From positions 124,001 through 188,000 of the forward strand of contig JAKCPI010007899.1 in the NCBI GenBank assembly GCA_023213315.1: DNA of 64,000 nt, written 5' to 3'. This document shows, piece by piece, positions 57,012 to 64,000 of this stretch (positions are counted from its first letter, which is position 1; each line of letters starts with the position of its first letter). Position numbers and translations under genes: made by a program. Origin of the DNA: Euborellia annulipes (taxonomy: Eukaryota; Arthropoda; Insecta; Dermaptera; Anisolabididae). The notes beneath the pieces were generated by a model that made no database searches, was not told the origin of the DNA, and saw nothing but the letters and a program-made list of their open reading frames with translations.

Positions 57012-60000
57012 ACTCTGCTCGAACAATTTCTTGGTTCCTTCGACATCGGTTAAATCATTTTTGGGTGATTTCTGAGCTTTTGGAGTTGCAAACAATTTAT
57101 TGGTTCCTTTGACATCGGTTAAATCATTTTTCGGTGATTTCTGAGTTTTCGGGGTTGCAAATATTTTCTTCGTTCCTTTGATGTTGGTCAAATCATTTTT
57201 AGGCGATTTCTGAGCTTTGGTAGTTGCAAACAATTTCTTGGTTTCTTTGATGTTGGTCAAATCATGTTTGGGTGTTTTCTGAGTTTTCGGGGTTGCAAAC
57301 ATTTTCTTGGTTCCTTTGAAGTTGGTCAAATCATTTTTAGGCGATTTCTGAGCTTTGGGAGTTGCAAACAATTTCTTGGTTCCTTTGATGTTAGTCAAAT
57401 CATTTTTAGGTGATTTCTGACCTTTGGGAGTTGCAAACAATTTCTTGGTTCCTTTGTTGTTAGTCAAATCATTTTTAGGTGATTTCTGACCTTTGGGAGT
57501 TGCAAACAATTTCTTGGTTCCTTTGATGTTAGTCAAATCATTTTTAGGTGATTTCTGACCTATGGGAGTTGCAAACAATTTCTTGGTTCCTTTGATGTTG
57601 GTCAAATCAATTTTTGGGTGATTTCTGAGTTTTCGGGGTTGCAAACATTTTCTTGGTTCCTTTGATGTTGGTCAAATCATTTTTAGGCGATTTCTGAGCT
57701 TTGGGAGTTGCAAACAATTTCTTGGTTCCTTTGATATTAGTCAAATCATTTTTGGGTGATTTCTGAGTTTTCGGTGTTGCAAACATTTTCTTGGTTTCTT
57801 TGATGTTGGTCAAATCATTTTTAGGTGATTTCTGAGCTTTGGGAGCTGCAAACAATTTCTTGGTTCCTTTGATGTTAGTCAAATCATTTTTGGGTGATTT
57901 CTGAGTTTTCGGGGTTGCAAACAATTTCTTGGTTCCTTTGATGTTGGTCAAATCATTTTTAGGTGATTTCTGAGTTTTTGAAGACACTATTTTTTTAATT
58001 TTTTTAACATCAGATAATTTATTTTTAGGGGACTTTTCTTTAAGACCAGATAAACGTTTTTTTGACGGTTTAAATTCTATCATTTTCTTTGATGTATTAA
58101 GAGAACGCATTTCTTTAATTTCTGATAAGTTCAAAATATTTTCAAGAGCTTTTGTGTTTTCTGCTTCATTTATATTTGGAAGTCTTAAAGATTTTCTTTT
58201 AGATTCTAAGGTAGAAAATGACACATTTTTCAATTCAGAATATATTTTGGAAGTATTTCTTAAAATTGATCGAACCGAATGATTTTCTTTTTTGATAGAT
58301 ATCCCTTCCATTGAAGGATAGTATATCATAGATGTATTCGGCATTGACAAATCTAAATAAGACATTGAATCTAAAACATTTGGTTCAGGGGAAGGAATCA
58401 ATCTTTTCTTTATTGATAAACGTGATGAATTTAGTGATTTTTTGTTAGATCTACTTATTCTTGAAGATTTACTTTTATTGTCTATGTTGGAAATTTTTCT
58501 TTTTTGAGAATTTGATCCAATTGATGATCTTTTAATTTTACTATATGCTAAAACAGTAGGTGTTTTAATTTGAGAATTAAGTTTGGCTGTAATTTTGGTT
58601 TTATCAAATGATTTTGGAGGTTCTAATTTTAATTTCTTCGCTGTATGGTTTTCTGAAGAAAGAGATCTCGGAGTTCTTGGGGATTTCTCTTTTAAATTCT
58701 TTTTTATTGTCTGGTCGATTTTAGAAAGAGTATTTTTTTCTTGATAATTAAATCTTGTCTCTCTCATTTTTATTGAAGGTAATGTCTGAGGATGTAACAC
58801 TTTTGAGGCGTTTAAATTTCTTGGAGAATTTTTTGTCATAGCTTTTGGACTATTAATTATTTTTTCAAATAACGGTGTATTTTGTTTAGAAGTCCAAACT
58901 TTTTTAGGAATTTTAGAAATTTGTAATTTATTTGCAATATTTTGCGATTTTGTTATGACAAGTGATTCTGGAGATTGTTTATCCGAAGAGTGTTTTGATT
59001 TTGGTGTATTCTTTATAATGTGAAGGGAAGTTTCGGTCATTATTTTCCTACTTAAAAGAACTTTGTTTGGCGATTTTGGAGTCTTGATTGACTTCAATGG
59101 AGTTTTTAAAGATTTCCTCAGAGGTTTTGGTGTTTTAGCTTTGGGAGATGTTTTTACTTTAACTTTTGGTGTTTTTATCTGTGAGCTTTCTATCTCTTTC
59201 AAAGGTATTTTGGTAATGGAATTTGTTGTTGAAGGGGTGTTGTTAGGTTTTCTTGGCGTTTTGGGTAATGAACTTGTGGTTTTGGATGGAGAGAAGGAAG
59301 TTTTTCGAGTTTCAGTTACAGAGTTAGTCGTTAATGGAGATCTCAGTTTCCTTGGTGTTTTGGACTTTGCAGATGGAGTTTTAGTTAAAGACTTTTTCGC
59401 TTTTAGTGAAATTTCAGGACTTTGATTAACAGAGTTAGTCGATTTCCTATTTGTTTTAAATGATGAAGCTGGGGATTTAGATGGAGATTTTTCTGCTCTA
59501 GGTGATTTCATTTTTGGTGAAATTCTTGGTCTTGTGTTCACGTAGTTGGTCGATAAAGGAGTTTTAGATTTTCTTGGTGTTTTGAGCATTACAGTTGGGG
59601 TTTTAGATGGAGACTTTATTGTTTTTAGTCTTGAGGAAGGAGATGTTGCTTTCGATTGAAAATTTTCTGTTGTAGGTGATTTTGTTTTTCGTGCACTTTT
59701 TGGAGTTTTAGCCAGAGAGTTTGTCGTTGAAGGTGATCTCAGTTTCCTTGGTGTTTTGGAATTTGGAGATGGGGTTTTAGATAAAGACTAATTATGTATT
59801 TCATTTTGGGATGAAATAAAAATGGCAATTTCAATTCAATATATTTATTTCGGAGTAAGTTACATAGTGACAGGATGAATCCACCAACTACAGGTCTGTC
59901 TTTCTTATGTCTAGAAGGGTTTATATATCATTAATTTAGAAGGGGGAGAGTTGGCGAAAGTATCCTCTTATGAGTAGTGGGAGACATTCTTGTGTTATTT

Positions 60001-61815
60001 TGAAATAGGTAAACAGTTATCAAATTTGTTTCTAAAAGCTTATTAGCTAGAGAAAGCAGAATCTATTTTATAAATAAATAGATTACTTAAATGACATACA
60101 AAATAATAATCAACTAATAAGTAGGAGAAGGAAACCAGCGCCTCTTTTTCCACCATACACACTATTTATTTGCAAATATTTCGGGTTGCAGTACGCCACC
60201 CATCACTATGAGAATGGCAAGCATTTATACAAACAGAGGCAAAAATATAGACGACATCCACCACCAAAACTATGTAAGCCCATTTTTGAATATTTTCTGT
60301 ATGATAATTTTATAATTTTATTTTATTTTATTTTATATTTTACATTGTATATATAGTCGCTGCACTGATGATGGGTGGCGTACTGCAACCCGAAATATTT
60401 GCAAATAAATAGTGTGTATGGTGGAAAAAGAGGCTCTGGTTTCCTTCTCCTACTTATTAATTTCAACTATCAACGAATAATAATTAACTTATAATATATA
60501 AATAAAGAGAAAATAGATCACTTAGATGATTCATACTAATAAATGATTTATAATTAATTAGAGTTATGAATGATCACTTCTTGGTTCATATAATGAGCCA
60601 CGAGGTGTATCATATATTATATGTATAATATATTACAGACTTTTTTGCTTTTAGAGAAATTTCTGGACTTTGGGTCACAGAGTTAGTCGATAGAGGAGTT
60701 ATTGATTTTCTAGTTGCTTTAGATGAAACTGGAGTTTTAGATGGCGATTTTTCTGGTCTAGGTGATTTAATTTTTGGTGAAGTTCTTGGTCTTGTGGTCA
60801 CGTAGCTTGTCGGTAAAGGAGTTTTAGATTTTCTTGGTGTTTTGAGCATTGCAGATGGGGTTTGAGATGGAGACTTTATTGTTTTTGGTGAATGTTGTGA
60901 AGTTTTGGTTAGAGAGTTTCTTGGTGAAGAAGATGTTGCGTTGGATTGAAAATTTTCTGTAGTACGTGATTTTGTTTTTCGTGCACTTTTTGGAGTTTTA
61001 GCCACGGAGTTTGTCGTTGAAGGTGATCTCAGTTTCCTTGGTGTTTTGGAATTTGGAGATGGGGTTTTAGATAAAGACTTTATTGCTTTTAGTGAAATTT
61101 CTGAACTTTGGGTAACAGAGTTAATCGATAGAGGAGTTATTGATTTTCTAGTTGCTTTAGATGATGAAGCTGGAGTTTTAGATGGAGATTTTTCTGGTCT
61201 AGGTGATTTAATTTTTGGTGAAGTTCTTGGTCTTGTGGTCACGTAGTTAGTGGGTAAAGGAGTTTTAGATTTTCTTGGTGTTTTGAGCATTACAGTTGGG
61301 GTTTTAGATGGAGACTTTATTGTTTTTAGTCTTGAGGAAGGAGATGTTGCTTTCGATTGAAAATTTTCTGTTGTAGGTGATTTTGTTTTTCGTGCACTTT
61401 TTGGAGTTTTAGCCAGAGAGTTTGTCGTTGAAGGTGATCTCAGTTTCCTTGGTGTTTTGGAATTTGGAGATGGGGTTTTAGATAAAGTCTTTTTTGCTTT
61501 TAGAGAAATTTCTGGACTTTGGGTCACAGAGTTAGTCGATAGAGGAGTTATTGATTTTCTAGTTGCTTTAGATAAAGCTGGAGTTTTAGATGGAGATTTT
61601 TCTGGTCTAGGTGATTTAATTTTTGGTGAAGTTCTTGGTCTTGTAGTCACGTAGGTTGTCGGTAAAGGAGTTTTAGATTTTCTTGGTGTTTTGAGCATTA
61701 TCCTGATATGACATTCAGGATCTCCTCCAATTTTGCACGATTTCTCAGTAATTGAATAAATTGATCCGACGTCCTCGTTGTTATTTAGAACTTTTAGAGA
61801 TCCATAAATAGGCAT
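56317..61815 (-). CDS. Ki-67-like FHA/S-T-P repeat protein, spliced and damaged
   Basis: A large basic protein of ~1,550 residues if the intron is removed and the lesions ignored. It starts at ATG 61815. Residues ~1-39 resemble the first strands of the FHA domain of Ki-67 (KIGGDPECHIRI against the family pattern GRxxxCDIRI). The usual phosphopeptide-binding Arg is Gly here, and the rest of the FHA fold is absent because the repeats start at once. The body has ~130-residue KTPRK/KSP repeats, a less repetitive Ser/Lys part, 14 copies of a 23-residue repeat with an LFATP core (compare 'LFQTP' in Ki-67 repeats), and a diverged second copy of the preceding module. Possible PP1-docking sites are NVSF (~58216-58227) and RVYF (56686-56697). 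Dozens of S/T-P-x-K sites suggest mitotic CDK control. By analogy it would coat or organise mitotic chromosomes. Lesions: +1 frameshift at ~57609, frameshift at ~56853-56868, stop at 56479-56481. Family assignment moderate; integrity doubtful. Confidence 0.6.
57012..57975 (-). repeat. 69-bp coding minisatellite, 14 units of a 23-residue repeat
   Basis: Each unit reads KSPKNDLTNIKG-TKKLFATPKTQ with small changes (KMFATP, AAPKAQ, KTPKHD, DVKGTNK). Every unit supplies a Ser-Pro-Lys site and a Thr-Pro-Lys site and the pattern DLxxxKGxKxLFxTP, which resembles the conserved core of Ki-67 repeats. Unit 6 carries the extra base (57609/57610) that creates a TGA at 57607-57609; all neighbours lack it. 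Confidence 0.85.
57975..59589 (-). CDS. Ki-67-like gene, non-array middle part
   Basis: From the last long repeat the protein becomes less regular: Lys/Ser-rich with KTP and KSP sites. It includes SPRTPRSLSS, TAKKLKLEPPKS, SSRISRSNKKSLNSS, DSMSYLDLSM and KNVSFSTLESKRKS. The segment SPRTPRSLSS through LDLS is present again, diverged, at ~56690-57010, so it forms a duplicated module together with the 23-residue array. NVSF fits the RVxF-type PP1 docking consensus loosely. An open frame continues upstream of 59589 to the acceptor at 59787. Confidence 0.6.
60115..60459. mobile_element. Penelope-like inverted terminal repeats inside the intron
   Basis: Arms 60115-60215 and 60366-60459 are near-identical reverse complements (TAATAAGTAGGAGAAGGAAA, CTCTTTTTCCACCATACACA, TTTGCAAATATTTCGGGTTG). 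The ~150-bp centre is AT-rich with an ATTTT microsatellite. The right arm carries an intact hammerhead-like motif; the left arm has lost the CUGAUGA part. Confidence 0.65.
60361..60402 (+). ncRNA. Hammerhead-like motif with complete core layout
   Basis: UGCA - CUGAUGA (60365-60371) - U - GGGU (60373-60376) - 11-nt loop - ACCC (60388-60391) - GAAA (60392-60395) - UAUU - UGCA. Stem I (UGCA/UGCA), stem II (GGGU/ACCC), the minimal U-A stem III and U17 all fit the short type I hammerhead of Penelope-like elements. It lies antisense to the host gene. Confidence 0.5.
60637..61815 (-). CDS. Ki-67-like gene, exon 1 (393 codons)
   Basis: It encodes the partial FHA segment followed by two and a half ~130-residue repeats. 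The FHA text passes directly into MLKTPRKSK, the phrase that begins each repeat. The usual remaining 40-60 residues of an FHA domain are therefore missing, either by deletion during repeat expansion or by assembly collapse. The exon ends after AAA AAG TCT (Lys-Lys-Ser) with GTAATA as donor, phase 0. Without splicing the frame would end at 60610 after nine unrelated residues. Confidence 0.55.
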
Positions 61816-61914
61816 TGCTTGCTGAATATTTGCTGTTTCTTTTTTAATTCACATCTATGAATAATCAAATATTGAAAATAATTAAAATATACACTTGTTT
61901 TAACTAAAATTATG

Positions 61915-61992
61915 TAATTTAATAAAATAAAATATTTTATCTGATAATTTTGGGGCGTATAAAATTTAAAACATTTAAGATATTAGCTATAT
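61915..61992 (-). repeat. 78-bp perfect direct repeat, copy upstream of gene
   Basis: Second copy of the 56295-56372 sequence, ~100 bp upstream of the Ki-67-like start codon. Here it could encode the same C-terminal residues of a neighbouring paralogue: the minus strand enters it through TTATATAG, which could act as a splice acceptor. It suggests a tandem gene array with a second copy beyond it, or a local duplication. Confidence 0.7.
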
Positions 61993-64000
61993 AAAATAAT
62001 ATATTAAAAAAAAAAATATTATTATCTTTAAATTATAACCGACGCTTTGAAGCAAATTTAAATTCCAAAATTTAATTAACACCCCATTAAATCTTTCCAT
62101 CCAAATTCCAATTAAGAGTCTTTATTATCCTACTTTTACATGGTCTTAGTACCAAAACCCTTAAAGATCTAAGTGAGGCCAAATTTTATGTATGAATAAA
62201 ACGGATAGAGCTTATTTTTTTAAAATAAAATCTTAATTTGTAAAATCTAGTCAACTTTTTTTGTCTATATAAATTAAAATATCATAAATAAGTGAATGCG
62301 ACTACGAGCTAGTGCTACGAGCTAAGATTGCTTGTCTTTTGGCTTATCTTTCCTCTTGTTTCTACACCAACTCCGAACCATTGAAATACAGTAAAGACAA
62401 AACTGTATTTTATATTATTTCACTCCTGAATGACCTACATTTCCATAATCATAGACAAATTTTGATAATAATATTTAAGGGCACATTTGTATTTTATTCC
62501 CCAGGAAATAATTATATATTTTAGAGGGGGGGGGGGAGGGTCGGAAGTTTCTACCTGGACGGTTTTCAAGGTTTGCCTTTGGGTTGAAATCGAGGTCCTT
62601 TCAAAAGTATTCCTTCCCTCTCGGTTCTCAGACTCTGAAAAGAATCACATTCAAGACTCAATGGACCTCTAATTTATTAAGTATTATCTTACCGGAACAA
62701 ACCAATCCAAGTAGAACGTTTTCGACAAATTTATACATAAATAAAAGCAAAGGCTAAATCTCGTAAATAATAAATAATCGGGGGTTTCTCTAAGTGTGAT
62801 ATCACAATTCAAAGTTGAATTTATAAATTTTTTAAGTTTGAAAAGATGGGATGAGACTTGTATACTAAAAAAAAAAAATGGTCAAATGATTTTCGCAAGA
62901 AAGAAAAATGGAGTGATTATCTGAGTGACACGGGAAAAATGTACAAAAAAAAAAAAAAAAAAAATTATTTCAGGAATTACTAGTAACAGATTTTAAGATC
63001 TTAAAAAAAAAATTTATAGAGATAAACAAGTCACAAGTTATCGAAAATTTTGAGGTTAGGTTAAACTTAAAACGGGGCCTCGGCATTATAATTTAAATAG
63101 GGATTTAATCTAGATTTTAGGCTTAAAATACTTATATGAATTAGGATTTTGCTAAAATGCTTTTTAAATCGTCTTAAAACGTTGTTTAAGGTTTTATAAA
63201 TTAGGGGATTAATTCCTACATCTGCAATATTTTTTTTTTTTTGTGTGTTAACAAAATAACTAAAAAACGTAATTTGATATTTAAATTAGGTTTAAAAATA
63301 TTAAATTTGCAGATTATATACCTTTCTCCTCTATAAGAGTCGGGTCAATAAAAATTCATTTTTTATATCATTGAGTGGGCCAAATTGAATGGAAAAATAA
63401 AAATTTTAATATCTCTCAAGGGCTTTGAATTTATTTTTTTAATTTTCTGCTAAATGAACTCAATGAATAAATAATTTTAGTTTCATAAATTTAAGTGGAA
63501 AATGAATGTAGTGTATGATGATTCTTCATATCATATTTGAAAAATATATAAACAAGTATGAGCTATTAAAATGTTAATGAGTAAAAAATACTAATTGAAT
63601 TTTACAGAACTAAATGCATTTGTTTTATTCGACTCAGCTGCTTTAAGAGATATGAATAACTTTGAATGAACATATAAAATTATATATACACTCTGCTCTT
63701 CACCATTAAAAGGATTTAAGAATCTTCTATTTACTTTGGGTTTATTTTAACTAAGGGAAATATAAAAAAAAATTTATTATTCTATATGATGAATCAGTGA
63801 GTAAACGTGTAATCCCGTCTCTTTCCTCAATTTATGACCAAACAAAGGCACAAGCTGCTTTCGATTTGGCCATTTTTCATGTAAATTTCATTTCATTTAC
63901 TCAGTTGGGGGGGGGGGGGTAAAAATCAAATTAGAAAATTTTGATATGATCTATTTCGCTCTTAGGAATTTACATGATTTTTATCGATCGTAATAATATT
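61993..64000. other. AT-rich intergenic DNA
   Basis: No gene. G runs at ~62524-62536 and 63907-63919, and several poly-A tracts. The plus-strand ORFs at 62312-62672 have no recognisable domains. Confidence 0.45.

Larger units (their letters stand above)
59788..60636 (-). other. Putative 849-bp intron, probably insertion-derived
   Basis: It starts GTAATATATT and ends CATAATTAG (minus strand). Removing it joins Lys-Lys-Ser to Ser-Leu-Ser-Lys-Thr-Pro in frame. Paralogous repeat units read Lys-Lys-Ser/Thr-Leu-Ser-Lys without interruption and with one Ser fewer. AGTCT occurs at both edges, so the interval looks like an insertion with a 5-bp target duplication whose AG serves as acceptor. It contains the fold-back/hammerhead repeat at 60115-60459. 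Confidence 0.55.
59590..61697 (-). repeat. ~130-residue coding repeats, about 3.5 units
   Basis: Each unit runs MLKTPRKSKTPLP..., RTSPKIKSPRPEKSPSKTP, KATRKSITPLSTNSVTQSPE, ISLKAKK.LSKTPSPNSKTP, RKLRSP, KTPKSARKTKS, ENFQS and IKSPSKTP. Units are highly alike at the DNA level, so recent unequal exchange or assembly error are both plausible. The intron interrupts the third unit. Confidence 0.8.

Noticed and set aside
57012..57975. 69-bp array as a CRISPR-like or satellite array
   Set aside because: The repeats are coding, contiguous without spacers and in frame with the flanking protein.
59063..59425. 120-codon plus-strand ORF and similar ones at 61046-61246 and 61457-61654
   Set aside because: They are antisense shadows of the Ki-67-like coding repeats and recur with the repeat period.
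61046..61815. Lys/Ser/Thr/Pro-rich repeats as histone H1 or a silk-like protein
   Set aside because: No H1 globular domain; the FHA-type start and LFATP repeats fit Ki-67 better.

Overview
The window looks like nuclear DNA of an arthropod with a very AT-rich, transposon-dense genome. The repeat spectrum and base composition fit a parasitic copepod such as a sea louse, but no marker gene proves this and the species is an inference. There are no bacterial operons, Shine-Dalgarno sites or CRISPR arrays. GT-AG introns, tRNA-like SINE relics, mariner/hAT/pogo-type elements and Penelope-like repeats all indicate a eukaryote.

Only one substantial protein-coding locus is visible. It is a large minus-strand gene at 56317-61815. 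It starts with a partial forkhead-associated (FHA) domain resembling the N-terminus of Ki-67 and continues as a long, basic, S/T-P-rich protein. That body is built from ~130-residue repeats and a 14-copy array of a 23-residue repeat carrying an 'LFATP' core, as in Ki-67 repeats. The gene contains an 849-bp GT-AG interval that splits one repeat in frame and is flanked by a 5-bp direct repeat, so it looks like an intron created by an insertion. The 3' part carries two frameshifts and one in-frame stop.

A second candidate transcription unit lies on the plus strand at about 27.05-29.99 kb. A TATA-like box precedes a GC-rich first exon, and at least three more exon-like segments with good splice signals follow. 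None has a long ORF, so it is a long noncoding RNA or the 5' UTR exons of a gene beyond the window.

The rest (1-56 kb and 62-64 kb) is intergenic or intronic DNA filled with small interspersed elements. Family A is a ~110-210 bp MITE with CAGTCG...CACAAGTGCCTGAT ends (5 copies). Family B is an up to ~540-bp non-autonomous element ending in an ~85-100 bp palindrome (about 16 copies or fragments). Family C is a GC-rich SINE-like element of ~170-240 bp (5 copies). There are also pogo/Tigger-like and hAT-like MITEs, some with clear TA or 8-bp target duplications, a mariner transposase relic, and several large fold-back repeats.

The most striking signal is a set of about a dozen short motifs with the type I hammerhead ribozyme layout CUGANGA - stem II - GAAA - NNUH - stem I. 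They sit in the short terminal repeats typical of Penelope-like retroelements. They belong to several sequence families, and four occur within about 600 bp (41.35-41.99 kb). One lies inside the apparent new intron of the Ki-67-like gene.
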